DNA of 64,000 nt from Brevibacterium atlanticum (GCF_011617245.1 NZ_CP050152.1:682001-746000); one strand, 5' to 3'; positions 8,231 to 17,004 are shown, counted from the stretch's first letter. The notes: generated from the letters alone by a model not told the origin. Made by a program: numbers and translations.

Positions 8231-8284
8231 CCTGGTCGTGTGCCCCCGCCTGGTCGTGCACCCGCGCCCGGTCGTGCACTCGCG
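8231..8284 (+). repeat. Three tandem copies of an 18-bp unit
   Basis: Three back-to-back 18-mers run from 8231 to 8284, each starting with CCTGGTCGTG or CCCGGTCGTG. They differ at a few positions. They are in frame with the chelatase gene and would encode repeats of PRPVVH if translation began at the upstream GTG (8238). That is one reason for preferring the later GTG. Confidence 0.75.
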
Positions 8285-8309
8285 TCACGTCGTCGCAGGG
8301 GCGACTGCG

Positions 8310-9260
8310 GTGACGGGCAGGTCATCGAGGGGGCTTCCCTCGCTCGGTCTCATCTCCCACGGGACCTCATCGGCCCAGGGGCAGGCCCTCATCGAGGCCC
8401 TCGCCGCCGAGGTCGCGCGAGATCTCCGCGGGCGAGGGCTCGTCGACGAGGTGATGCTCGGACACGTCGATGTACAGGAGCCCACCGTCGCCGAGGTGGT
8501 CGACCGCCTTCCGCACGATCGACCCGTCATTCTCGTCCCCCTCCTTCTCTCGCCGGGCTATCACGTCCACGTCGACCTCGCCGAGGCAGTCGATCATGCG
8601 CAGACCATCGATCCTGCGCTGAAGTCCGATCGTGCCGATGACGCGAACCCCGCCGAGGTGGCCACCCGAACCGCGGACTCCACCGAGGCGGCCACCCGTA
8701 CCGCCGGAACTCCCGCCCGTGACATCCGCCTGACGAAGACCCTCGGTCCCGACCCGCGGCTGGCCCGCATCCTCGCCGAGCGCCTGCCCGCCCTGCGTGA
8801 TGACGACGAGGTCGTGCTCGCCGCGGCAGGCTCAAGTGACGAACGCGCCAACGATTCCTGTCGCGAGATGGGCGAGCTGCTGGCAAACGAACTCCGACGG
8901 CCCGTCGACGTCGGCTTCCTCGCAGGCGCGGGGACCCCTCTCAAAAGCTTTGTTGAGCAGAATGAACACGCGGTGAAACGCCTCGTTCTGGCCAACTATC
9001 TCCTCGCCCCCGGCTTCTTCGACGACCTCGCCCGAGGCCTCATCGCCGATACACAGAACATCCTCAGCTCACCCCTGCTCACCACCGAAACGTCCCAAGG
9101 AAACGCCCAGAAACACCCCCAGTCATCCCACCAGCCGACCGATCCGACAACCTCGCAATCGGGTCAGGCGGCCGATGCCGGCATCCCCGCCGAGTCCGGT
9201 TTCGCTGTCCCTGCCCTGCTCGTCGACATCATCTACGACCGAGTCGTCTCGGCGCTCTGA
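8310..9260 (+). CDS. Sirohydrochlorin chelatase (CbiX/SirB family)
   Basis: A class II chelatase expected to insert Fe2+ into sirohydrochlorin to make siroheme for the sulfite reductase encoded next. The conserved start is LGLISHGTSSAQGQALIEALA, with the metal-binding histidine. A second chelatase histidine lies in LLLSPGYHVHVDL, and a second half-domain follows (VLAAAGSSDERANDSC). It is longer than usual for SirB because of an Ala/Thr-rich insert (EVATRTADSTEAATRTAG) between the halves and a Ser/Thr/Gln-rich stretch near the C-terminus. The GTG at 8310 is preferred, with AGGGG eight bases upstream. GTG 8238 would add a repeat-encoded leader. The sulfur operon follows 190 bases later. Confidence 0.8.
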   Translation: MTGRSSRGLPSLGLISHGTSSAQGQALIEALAAEVARDLRGRGLVDEVMLGHVDVQEPTVAEVVDRLPHDRPVILVPLLLSPGYHVHVDLAEAVDHAQTIDPALKSDRADDANPAEVATRTADSTEAATRTAGTPARDIRLTKTLGPDPRLARILAERLPALRDDDEVVLAAAGSSDERANDSCREMGELLANELRRPVDVGFLAGAGTPLKSFVEQNEHAVKRLVLANYLLAPGFFDDLARGLIADTQNILSSPLLTTETSQGNAQKHPQSSHQPTDPTTSQSGQAADAGIPAESGFAVPALLVDIIYDRVVSAL

Positions 9261-9313
9261 CCCGACCGTCCAGACGCGACCACCCGATGACGGTCCATTA
9301 ACGCAACCTCGCG

Positions 9314-9349
9314 GTGAATCTCAAAATTCACGCCTTTCTATGACGTCAT
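9314..9349. promoter_or_regulatory. Two palindromes upstream of the sulfite reductase operon
   Basis: GTGAAT-CTCAAA-ATTCAC (9314-9331) is a perfect 6-6-6 inverted repeat. ATGACGTCAT (9340-9349) is a perfect 10-bp palindrome. Both lie 100-140 bases before the sulfite reductase start, in an A/T-richer stretch, and are natural candidates for binding sites of a sulfur regulator. I do not see the McbR consensus (TAGAC-N6-GTCTA). No promoter hexamers could be placed with confidence. Confidence 0.4.
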
Positions 9350-9452
9350 GTGTCGCAATGTGTCAGAACTTAGGTAAGGCAAAGTGTTGAGCAATCACTT
9401 CCTCTTGTAGCGTGGCCTATCACTGACTCCCATCAGCGTTTGGAGACGATCC

Positions 9453-11246
9453 ATGTCCACCAAGGTGGAAGAGCACACAAACCCCACAGGCGACTCGGCC
9501 GCAGCCGGTGCGCCCGCTGACGGTGCGCCCGCATCCAGCGCGCCCGCATCCGACTCACGTGCGCGCGCGAAGAAGCCTGCCCGGCCGAAGAAGTCCAACG
9601 GTCAGTGGAAGGTCGACGGCCACGAACCGTTGAACAAGAACGAGATCGACAAGGCCGAGGACAACGGCCTCAACGTCCGCGCGCGCATCGAGGAAACCTA
9701 CTCGAAGCAGGGGTTCGCCTCGATCGACCCCTCCGACCTCCACGCCCGTTTCCGCTGGTGGGGCCTGTACACCCAGCGCAAGCCCGGCATCGACGGCGGT
9801 CGCACCGCCAAGCTCGAACCCCATGAGCTCGAAGACGAATACTTCATGCTCCGGGTCCGCATCGACGGCGGAAAGCTCACCACCGAGCAGCTGCGCACGA
9901 TCGCCGACATCTCCACCGACTTCGCTCGCGGTTCCGCCGACCTCACCGACCGGCAGAACATCCAGCTGCACTGGATCGAGATCGAGAACGTCCCCGAGAT
10001 CTGGCGCCGCCTCGAAGCCGTCGGCCTGCAGACCACCGAGGCCTGCGGTGACGTCCCCCGCGTCATCCTCGGCTCACCCGTGGCCGGCATCGGCGCCGAC
10101 GAACTCATCGACCCGACCCCGGCGATCGAAGAGATCTCGCGCCGCTACATCGGCGACCAGTCACTGTCGAACCTGCCGCGCAAGTACAAGACCGCGATCA
10201 CCGGCCACCCCAGCCAGGACGTCGTCCACGAGATCAACGACTGCTCCTTCGTCGCCGTCGACCACCCCGAGCACGGCATCGGCTACGACCTGTGGGTCGG
10301 CGGCGCCCTGTCCGTGGTGCCCCGCTTCGCCGAGCGCCTCGGCGCCTGGGTCGCCCCCGAGCAGGTCGTCGAAACCTGGCTCGGCGTCACCTCGATCTTC
10401 CGCGACTACGGCTTCCGCCGCCTGCGCAACAAGGCCCGCCTGAAGTTCCTGCTCGCCGACTGGGGTCCGGAGAAGTTCCGCGAGGTCCTCGAGACCGAAT
10501 ACCTCGGCTACAAGCTCGCAGACGGACCGGCCCCTGCCAAACCGATCACCGCCGGCGACCACGTCGGCGTGCACAAGCAGAAGGACGGCCGCTACTACAT
10601 CGGCGTCACTCCCATCGTCGGCCGCGTCTCGGGGACCCTGCTCGGCCAGATCGCCGACCTCGCCGACAAATACGGCTCGACCCGCCTGCGCACGACACCG
10701 CACCAGAAGTTCCTGCTGCTCGACATCGAGGAATCCGATGTCGACGCCGTCGTCGCCGAACTCGACGAACTCGGCCTGTCCAGCCGCAAGGACCTCTTCC
10801 GCCGTTCGACGATGGCGTGCACCGGCATCGAATACTGCAAACTCGCCATCGTCGAGACCAAGCAGACCGCCGCCGACACCATCACGAAGCTCGAAGAGCG
10901 GCTCGCCGACATCGACGACCTGCCCCACCCGATCAGCCTTCACCTCAACGGCTGCCCGAACTCCTGCGCCCGCATCCAGACCGCCGACATCGGGCTCAAG
11001 GGCCAGATCGTCACCACCGACGACGGCGAGCAGGTCCCCGGGTTCCAGGTCCACGTCGGCGGTGGACTGGCGTCGAAGGACCGCGACGAGGCCGGACTCG
11101 GCCGCACCGTCCGCGGCCTCAAGGTCACCGCCGATCACCTCAGCGACTACGTCGAGACACTCGTGCGCCGGTTCCTCGCCGGCCGCACCGAGACCGAGAC
11201 GTTCTCCGAATGGGCCCACCGCGTCGACGAGGAGGAACTGACATGA
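9453..11246 (+). CDS. sir: Ferredoxin-dependent assimilatory sulfite reductase (siroheme, 4Fe-4S)
   Basis: A 597-residue enzyme of the nitrite/sulfite reductase family that reduces sulfite to sulfide with six electrons from ferredoxin. The cluster/siroheme ligands are CTGIEYC (C456, C462) and GCPNSC (C501, C505). The N-terminal ferredoxin-like domain contains the typical block DLTDRQNIQLHWIEIENVPEIW. About 45 N-terminal residues are low-complexity (GAPADGAPASSAPAS). The context of CysH, CysD, CysN, CobA and chelatase makes sulfite, not nitrite, the substrate. It is the first gene of the tight operon and overlaps cysH by four bases. Confidence 0.93.
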   Translation: MSTKVEEHTNPTGDSAAAGAPADGAPASSAPASDSRARAKKPARPKKSNGQWKVDGHEPLNKNEIDKAEDNGLNVRARIEETYSKQGFASIDPSDLHARFRWWGLYTQRKPGIDGGRTAKLEPHELEDEYFMLRVRIDGGKLTTEQLRTIADISTDFARGSADLTDRQNIQLHWIEIENVPEIWRRLEAVGLQTTEACGDVPRVILGSPVAGIGADELIDPTPAIEEISRRYIGDQSLSNLPRKYKTAITGHPSQDVVHEINDCSFVAVDHPEHGIGYDLWVGGALSVVPRFAERLGAWVAPEQVVETWLGVTSIFRDYGFRRLRNKARLKFLLADWGPEKFREVLETEYLGYKLADGPAPAKPITAGDHVGVHKQKDGRYYIGVTPIVGRVSGTLLGQIADLADKYGSTRLRTTPHQKFLLLDIEESDVDAVVAELDELGLSSRKDLFRRSTMACTGIEYCKLAIVETKQTAADTITKLEERLADIDDLPHPISLHLNGCPNSCARIQTADIGLKGQIVTTDDGEQVPGFQVHVGGGLASKDRDEAGLGRTVRGLKVTADHLSDYVETLVRRFLAGRTETETFSEWAHRVDEEELT

Positions 11247-12049
11247 GCACGCACACCACCGCCACCACCGCCACCAACGCGACCACCGCGAATACCACCG
11301 CAGCAGACACCCAGCGCCACCGTCCCGAACCGCGTCCGATCGACGAGCTCAAAGCCATCGCCGAGGCGGGGGCTCGTGAGCTCGGCGGTGACCCTGAGAA
11401 CGGGGTGGCCGAAGCCAACCCTGCCGACGTCATCCGCTGGATCTCGCGACACTTCGACACCGCCGCCTGCGCCGTCGCCTGCTCGATGGCCGATGCCGCC
11501 CTGCCGCACTACGTCGCCCAGTACCTGCCCGGCGTCGACGTCCTCTTCCTCGACACCGGCTATCACTTCCCGGAGACCTACACCACCCGCAACGAGGTGG
11601 CCCGCCGTGTCGATGTCCACATCGTCGACGTCCTTCCGGAACAGACCGTGCCCGAACAGGATGCCGAATTCGGCAAGGACCTCTTCGCCCGGGACCCGGG
11701 CCTGTGCTGCGCCCGCCGCAAGGTCGCCCCGCTGAAGAAGTCGCTGGCAGGCTATGAGCTCTGGTTCACCGGGGTCCGCCGCGACGAGGCCCCGACCCGA
11801 GCGAACACGCCGCTGATCACCTTCGATGAGAAGAACGGCCTGGTCAAGGTCAACCCTCTGGCCGCCTGGTCATTCGACGACCTCCTCGACTACGCGCGCG
11901 CCTTCGATGTGCCCGTCAACCCACTGCTGTCGCAGGGCTACCCGTCGATCGGATGCCAGCCCTGCACCCGCCCCGTCGCCGAAGGTGAAGACCCCCGCGC
12001 CGGCCGTTGGGCAGGAACGAACAAAACAGAATGCGGACTCCACACATGA
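11243..12049 (+). CDS. cysH: APS/PAPS reductase (phosphoadenylyl/adenylylsulfate reductase)
   Basis: A 268-residue thioredoxin-dependent reductase giving sulfite from activated sulfate. The PP-loop region contains FLDTGYHFPETY. Cysteines C155-C156 (GLCCARRK) and C238/C241 (IGCQPCTRP) are the four ligands of a [4Fe-4S] cluster, which in this family marks reductases that use APS. The catalytic cysteine is in the C-terminal ECGLH (C264). Together with the absence of a CysC kinase in the window, this suggests direct APS reduction. The N-terminal 25 residues are Thr/Ala-rich and probably disordered. The start overlaps sir by four bases, with GGAGGAA upstream. Confidence 0.92.
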   Translation: MSTHTTATTATNATTANTTAADTQRHRPEPRPIDELKAIAEAGARELGGDPENGVAEANPADVIRWISRHFDTAACAVACSMADAALPHYVAQYLPGVDVLFLDTGYHFPETYTTRNEVARRVDVHIVDVLPEQTVPEQDAEFGKDLFARDPGLCCARRKVAPLKKSLAGYELWFTGVRRDEAPTRANTPLITFDEKNGLVKVNPLAAWSFDDLLDYARAFDVPVNPLLSQGYPSIGCQPCTRPVAEGEDPRAGRWAGTNKTECGLHT

Positions 12050-13011
12050 CTATCGACCAGACCACACAGCCACAGACCACACAGTCACAGCCACAGACGC
12101 AGACCACACAGACCCAGGCCACCCTGTCGACCCTCGACGTCTTGGAATCCGAGGCGATCCACATCATCCGTGAGGTCGCCGCCGAATTCGAGAAGCCTGT
12201 GCTGCTGTTCTCCGGCGGCAAGGACTCCGTGACGGTCCTCCACCTCGCGGCGAAGGCCTTCTGGCCGGCGAAGATCCCCTTCGGGCTCCTCCATGTCGAC
12301 ACCGGCCACAACTTCCCGGAGATCATCCGCTTCCGTGACGAGACGGCCGAACGCTTCGGTCTCGATCTCACGGTCGCGAAGGTCCAGGACTACATCGACG
12401 ACGGACGCCTGCGCGAACGCCCCGACGGGACGCGCAACACCCTGCAGACCCAGCCGCTGCTCGACGCGATCGCCGACGGCGGATTCGACGCCGTGTTCGG
12501 CGGGGCACGCCGGGATGAGGACAAGGCCCGGGCGAAGGAACGCATCCTGTCGCTGCGCGACGAGTTCGGCGGCTGGAACCCGAGCAACCAGCGCCCCGAA
12601 CTGTGGAACATCTACAACGGCCGCCACCTGCCAGGCGAGCACGTGCGCGTATTCCCCATCTCGAACTTCACCGAACTCGACGTGTGGAGCTACATCGCGC
12701 GAGAGAACATCGACCTGCCCGAGCTCTACTTCGCCCACGAACGCGAGGTCTTCAACCGCGACAACATGTGGTGGGCCACCGGCGAATTCTCCGTCCCCCG
12801 CGAGGACGAGGACGTCATCCGCCGCACCGTGCGCTACCGCACCGTCGGCGACATGAGCTGCACCGGCGCCGTCGAATCCGACGCCGCCGACTACGAATCG
12901 ATCCTCGCCGAGGTGGCCGCCACCACTGTGACCGAACGCGGTGCCACACGCGCCGACGACCGGATCTCGGCCGCGGCCATGGAGGACCGCAAGAAGGACG
13001 GATACTTCTGA
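12046..13011 (+). CDS. cysD: Sulfate adenylyltransferase subunit 2
   Basis: Small, catalytic subunit of ATP sulfurylase, which makes APS from sulfate and ATP. It has the PP-loop FSGGKDSVTVLHLA and the conserved blocks LHVDTGHNFPEI, FGGARRDEDKARAKERI, FPISNFTELDVWSYI and RYRTVGDMSCTGAV that define CysD. It is about 321 residues. The first 25 residues are an unusual Gln/Thr repeat (TTQPQTTQSQPQTQTTQ) absent from typical homologues. The ATG at 12046 overlaps the cysH stop by four bases. An earlier in-frame ATG at 12031 is possible but less likely. Confidence 0.94.
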   Translation: MTIDQTTQPQTTQSQPQTQTTQTQATLSTLDVLESEAIHIIREVAAEFEKPVLLFSGGKDSVTVLHLAAKAFWPAKIPFGLLHVDTGHNFPEIIRFRDETAERFGLDLTVAKVQDYIDDGRLRERPDGTRNTLQTQPLLDAIADGGFDAVFGGARRDEDKARAKERILSLRDEFGGWNPSNQRPELWNIYNGRHLPGEHVRVFPISNFTELDVWSYIARENIDLPELYFAHEREVFNRDNMWWATGEFSVPREDEDVIRRTVRYRTVGDMSCTGAVESDAADYESILAEVAATTVTERGATRADDRISAAAMEDRKKDGYF

Positions 13012-14354
13012 TGACGACAACGACCACCCCCTCAGAACCGGCCACCGACGTCGTGGACGCGAAGACGAAGACGCTGCTGCGTTTCGCCACCGCCGGATCC
13101 GTCGACGACGGCAAATCCACCCTCGTCGGTCGGCTCCTCCACGATGCGAAGGCGATCCTCGCCGACCAGCTCGAAGCCGTGACCGCGACCAGCCGGGAAC
13201 GCGGATTCCTCGGCGGCGAATTCGACTTCGCCCTGCTCACCGACGGTCTGCGGGCCGAACGGGAACAGGGCATCACCATCGACGTCGCCTACCGCTACTT
13301 CGCGACCGATCGTCGCTCGTTCATCCTCGCCGACTGCCCCGGGCACGTGCAGTACACCCGGAACATGGTCACCGGCGCGACGACCGCCGATGCCGTCGTC
13401 GTCCTCATCGACGCGCGCAACCGTCCCACCGAGCAGACCCGCCGTCACCTGACCGTGGTCTCCCGGCTGGGCATCCGCCACGTCATCATCGCGGTGAACA
13501 AGATCGACCTCCTCGACTACGACCAGACCGCGATCGAGGCCGTCGAACGTGAGGTTGCCGACCTCGCCGCCGAGGTGGGGCTCGATTCCCCGCACATCAT
13601 CCCGATGTCCGCGCTGGCCGGGGACAACATCGCGACCACCTCGGAGAACACCCCCTGGTACCAAGGCCCGGCACTGCTCGACCTGCTCGAGACCCTGCCG
13701 AGCAAGGATGAGGCCACCGCGGATCTCGAACCCTTCCGCCTCGACGTCCAGACCGTGCTGCGCCCCCAGGGCGGACTCGCACCGGGACTCGACGCCGATG
13801 ATTTTCGGGACTACCGGGCCGTGGCCGGTCAGATCACGTCAGGGCGGGTCAGCCTCGGCGATGAGATCGACGTCCACCCGGCCGGGATCCGTACGACGGT
13901 CACCGGCATCGACACCGCCGATGGGCCGCTGGAGACGGCAGGTGCCCCGCAGTCGGTGGCGTTGCGGCTGGCCGATGACATCGACACCGCACGCGGCACC
14001 GTCATCGCCGGTGCCGGCACACTGCCGCCGGCCCGCCGGGAACTCACCGCAGAGGTGTTCCCCTTCACCTCCGAGGGCCTGCGCACGGGCGATCGGGTGC
14101 TGGTGAAGACCGGGACGACGACCGTCAAGGGCATCGTCACGATCGAGACCAAACGCAACCTCGCAACCGCGCAGACGGAGGCCGCCGAGGTGCTCGCCGG
14201 CAACGACATCGGCCAGGCCAGGGTGAAGCTCGCAGCCGAACTGCCGGTCGCGGACTTCCGCGCCCACGGTTCGGCTGGGGCGTTCGTCATCATCGACCCG
14301 CAGTCGGGAAATACGCTCGCGGCGGGCATCCACACCCCCGAGGCGAACTCATGA
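13011..14354 (+). CDS. cysN: Sulfate adenylyltransferase subunit 1 (GTPase)
   Basis: An EF-Tu-like GTPase that drives APS formation by CysD. G1 is GSVDDGKST (residues 29-37), the G2/switch I region contains EREQGITIDVAYRYF, G3 is DCPGH and G4 is NKID. Two beta-barrel domains follow. It is about 447 residues and lacks a fused CysC (APS kinase) domain, which agrees with the APS-type reductase next door. The ATG shares one base with the cysD stop. It overlaps cobA by four bases, so translation is probably coupled along the operon. Confidence 0.94.
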   Translation: MTTTTTPSEPATDVVDAKTKTLLRFATAGSVDDGKSTLVGRLLHDAKAILADQLEAVTATSRERGFLGGEFDFALLTDGLRAEREQGITIDVAYRYFATDRRSFILADCPGHVQYTRNMVTGATTADAVVVLIDARNRPTEQTRRHLTVVSRLGIRHVIIAVNKIDLLDYDQTAIEAVEREVADLAAEVGLDSPHIIPMSALAGDNIATTSENTPWYQGPALLDLLETLPSKDEATADLEPFRLDVQTVLRPQGGLAPGLDADDFRDYRAVAGQITSGRVSLGDEIDVHPAGIRTTVTGIDTADGPLETAGAPQSVALRLADDIDTARGTVIAGAGTLPPARRELTAEVFPFTSEGLRTGDRVLVKTGTTTVKGIVTIETKRNLATAQTEAAEVLAGNDIGQARVKLAAELPVADFRAHGSAGAFVIIDPQSGNTLAAGIHTPEANS

Positions 14355-15151
14355 GTCTCTTCCCCACCCAGGTGGCGGGCAGCGTGCTGCTCGTCGGAGC
14401 CGGACCCGGCGACCTCGGGCTGCTGACCGTCACCGGTCTGCGCGCCCTGGAGCGGGCCGACGTCATCGTGGCCGACCGCCTCGGCGCGCGTGCGATCATC
14501 GATCAGCTCACCGAGGATCGGGGCGCACCCCTGGATGCCGAGATCATCGATGTCGGCAAACAGCCGGGCCATCACCCAGTGCCGCAGTCGCGGATCAACG
14601 AGATCCTCATCGAACAGGCCCGACTCGGCCGTCGCGTCGTCCGCCTCAAGGGCGGGGACCCCTTCGTCTTCGGACGTGGGGGAGAGGAAGTCTTCGCGTG
14701 CCGCGAGGCCGGCATCGACGTCCAGGTCGTCCCGGGTGTGACGAGTGCGAACTCGGTGCCCGCGCTCGCGGGGATTCCCCTGACCCACCGGGGCGTGGCG
14801 ACCGCGTACACCGTGGTCACCGGCCACGATCAGATCGAGCAGATCGGCGGGGGACGCGACCACACGGTCGTCGTGCTCATGGGCATCGGCACCCTCGTCC
14901 ACTCGGCGGGAGTGCTCGCTCGCGGTGAACGTGGAGCGGACTGCCCGGTCGCGATCATCGAGGACGGGTACGGTGAGAACCAGCGAGTGACGATCGGGAC
15001 GCTCGGCACGATTGCCTTCCACGCCGCCCGCCGAAGCGTGCGCTCACCGGCCATCGTCGTCATCGGCGATGTCGTCACCCACAGCCCCTACGCCGCCGGC
15101 GCATTCGACGCCGCGGTCAAACCAGAACCGAAGCTGGCAAGGAACCCATGA
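14351..15151 (+). CDS. cobA: Uroporphyrinogen-III C-methyltransferase (SUMT)
   Basis: A 266-residue SAM-dependent methyltransferase that turns uroporphyrinogen III into precorrin-2 on the way to siroheme. It has VGAGPGDLGLLTVTGLRALE, the SAM-binding VRLKGGDPFVFGRGGEE, and VVPGVTSANSVPALAGIPLTHRG. It has only the methyltransferase domain. The precorrin-2 dehydrogenase and ferrochelatase half of CysG is absent. The chelatase at 8.3-9.3 kb supplies iron insertion, but no dehydrogenase gene is visible in the window and that step must be encoded elsewhere. It overlaps the ferredoxin gene by four bases. Confidence 0.93.
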   Translation: MSLFPTQVAGSVLLVGAGPGDLGLLTVTGLRALERADVIVADRLGARAIIDQLTEDRGAPLDAEIIDVGKQPGHHPVPQSRINEILIEQARLGRRVVRLKGGDPFVFGRGGEEVFACREAGIDVQVVPGVTSANSVPALAGIPLTHRGVATAYTVVTGHDQIEQIGGGRDHTVVVLMGIGTLVHSAGVLARGERGADCPVAIIEDGYGENQRVTIGTLGTIAFHAARRSVRSPAIVVIGDVVTHSPYAAGAFDAAVKPEPKLARNP

Positions 15152-15474
15152 CCTACATCATCGCTCAGCCCTGCGTCGACGTGAAGGACCGCGCCTGCAT
15201 CGAGGAGTGCCCGGTCGACTGCATCTACGAGGGCAAACGTTCCCTGTACATCCACCCCGAGGAATGCGTCGACTGCGGGGCATGCGAACCCGTGTGCCCG
15301 GTCGAGGCGATCTTCTACGAAGACGATGTGCCCGATGAGTGGGAGGACTACCACGCGGCGAACGTCGACTTCTTCGACGACATCGGCTCCCCGGGCGGGG
15401 CCGCCGCGCACGGGGTCATCGACAAGGACCATCCCTTCATTGCGGCCCTGCCCCCGCAGAACACCGACGACTGA
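15148..15474 (+). CDS. 7Fe-type ferredoxin (3Fe-4S / 4Fe-4S)
   Basis: A 108-residue bacterial ferredoxin of the FdxA type. The first cluster motif has C9, C17 and C21 in ACIEECPVDC. The second is a full CVDCGACEPVCP (C40, C43, C46, C50). The spacing of the first set fits a 3Fe-4S cluster. The acidic C-terminal tail (DVPDEWEDYHAANVDFFDD) is typical of actinobacterial FdxA. Placed between cobA and the ferredoxin reductase in the sulfur operon, it is the obvious electron donor for the sulfite reductase. Confidence 0.92.
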   Translation: MTYIIAQPCVDVKDRACIEECPVDCIYEGKRSLYIHPEECVDCGACEPVCPVEAIFYEDDVPDEWEDYHAANVDFFDDIGSPGGAAAHGVIDKDHPFIAALPPQNTDD

Positions 15475-15514
15475 CGAACTCTGACGACTACCGACGACTG
15501 ATCGAGGAACCCCC

Positions 15515-16918
15515 ATGACGACACCACTGAGAGTGGCCATCATCGGCGCCGGACCTGCAGGCATCTATGCCGCGGACCTGCTGACGAAGGCCGAACACGA
15601 CCTGGACTTGAGCATTGACCTGTTCGAGCGTCTGCCCTCGCCCTTCGGGCTCGTCCGCTACGGCGTCGCGCCCGACCATCCGCGGATCAAGGGCATCATC
15701 AACGCGCTCATCAAGGTCCTCGACCGCGGGGACATCCGCCTGTTCGGCAACGTCGAGTACGGGGCGGACATCAGCCTCGGCGAACTCACCGATCGCTACG
15801 ATGCGGTGATCTTCTCCACCGGCTGCTTCGTCGACGCACCGCTCGAGCTGCCGGGCATCGACCTGCCCGGATCCTATGGTGCCGCCGACTTCGTCAACTG
15901 GTACGACTCGCATCCGGATGTGCCGCAGACGTGGCCGCTGGACGCGGAGAAGGTCGCCGTGCTCGGCAACGGCAACGTCGCCCTCGACGTGGCCCGAGTG
16001 CTCGCGAAGCAGGCCGATGACCTGCACACCACGGAGATCCCCGACCATGTCTATGAGGGTCTGAAGTCCTCCAAAGTCACCGACGTGCACGTGTTCGGTC
16101 GCCGGGGTCCCGCGCAGGCGAAGTTCACCCCGCTGGAGCTGCGTGAGCTCGGGCAGGTCGCCGATGTCGACATCATCGTCTACCCCGAGGACTACGAGTT
16201 CGATCAGGGTTCGCTTGACGCGATCGAGGCGAGCAACCAGGTCAAGCAGGTGACGAAGACGCTCACGGACTTTGCGATGCGCGAGGAGACGGGAGCGAAG
16301 CGCCGCCTGCACCTGCACTTCCTCCACGCACCGGTCGCCATCCTCGGCGAGGATCGGGTGACGGGGCTGCGCACGGAACGGCAGGAGCTCGATGGCAACG
16401 GTGGAGTCAACGGCACAGGAGATTTCCACGACTGGGACATCGACGCCGTCTACCGGGCGGTCGGCTATGCGGGCACGAAGCTGCCGCAGCTGCCCTTCGA
16501 CGAGGCCAAGCGCGTCATCCCCAATCACGAGGGTCGCGTCGTCGACACCGACGATCAGAAGCAGGCCGCCGAGGCGGACGTCATCCCCGGCGTGTATGCG
16601 ACCGGGTGGATCAAGCGCGGACCGGTGGGCCTCATCGGGCACACGAAGGGTGATGCCCTGGAGACGATCGGGCACATCCTCGAGGATCAGGCCGCCGGTG
16701 CGCTCACCGAACCGGTGTATCCGGAACGGGAGTCGATCGTCGAACTCCTCGAGTCCAAGGGCGTCGACTACGCGGACTGGGAGGGCTACCACCGTCTCGA
16801 GGCCGCAGAGAAGGCACTCGGCGAGGCCGAGGGACGAGAGCGCGTGAAGCTCGCAACCCGCGAGGCCATGCTCGCCGAGGCGCGCGCCCATCTGACCGCG
16901 GAGGCGAACGCGGGCTGA
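15515..16918 (+). CDS. fprA: Ferredoxin-NADP+ reductase (FprA, adrenodoxin-reductase type)
   Basis: A 467-residue FAD enzyme that passes electrons from NADPH to the adjacent ferredoxin. It has the N-terminal FAD motif IIGAGPAGIYAADLL, LPSPFGLVRYGVAPDHP typical of the adrenodoxin-reductase/FprA group, and the NADP fold around VLGNGNVALDVARVL. GYAGTKLPQLPFDE and ATGWIKRGPVGLIG near the end close the FAD site. Coupled to sulfite reductase it completes an NADPH-ferredoxin-sulfite electron path. It is the last gene of the operon; a strong hairpin follows. Confidence 0.93.
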   Translation: MTTPLRVAIIGAGPAGIYAADLLTKAEHDLDLSIDLFERLPSPFGLVRYGVAPDHPRIKGIINALIKVLDRGDIRLFGNVEYGADISLGELTDRYDAVIFSTGCFVDAPLELPGIDLPGSYGAADFVNWYDSHPDVPQTWPLDAEKVAVLGNGNVALDVARVLAKQADDLHTTEIPDHVYEGLKSSKVTDVHVFGRRGPAQAKFTPLELRELGQVADVDIIVYPEDYEFDQGSLDAIEASNQVKQVTKTLTDFAMREETGAKRRLHLHFLHAPVAILGEDRVTGLRTERQELDGNGGVNGTGDFHDWDIDAVYRAVGYAGTKLPQLPFDEAKRVIPNHEGRVVDTDDQKQAAEADVIPGVYATGWIKRGPVGLIGHTKGDALETIGHILEDQAAGALTEPVYPERESIVELLESKGVDYADWEGYHRLEAAEKALGEAEGRERVKLATREAMLAEARAHLTAEANAG

Positions 16919-16972
16919 ACACATCCGACTGAGCACTGCGCGCTAAGCCCTGGCGGCTGAGGTCCACCATCC

Positions 16973-17004
16973 GGCCGCGGACACGGAAAGCCGTGTCCGC
17001 GGCC
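16973..17004 (+). terminator. Strong terminator of the sulfur operon
   Basis: GGCCGCGGACACGG (16973-16986) pairs perfectly with CCGTGTCCGCGGCC (16991-17004) around a four-base AAAG loop, followed by GTCTGCGTTCTTG. It is 55 bases after the fprA stop and ahead of the permease gene, so it closes the sulfur operon. Confidence 0.85.

Noticed and set aside
9261..9452. SAM-type riboswitch before the sulfite reductase
   Set aside because: No conserved SAM-riboswitch core or terminator/antiterminator could be drawn. Only short palindromes are visible.
15488..16936. 482-residue open frame on the minus strand opposite fprA
   Set aside because: It is the mirror of a well-supported gene. High GC at third positions leaves the antisense frame open, and the peptide has no domain and a low-complexity Arg/Val/Leu/Asp composition.
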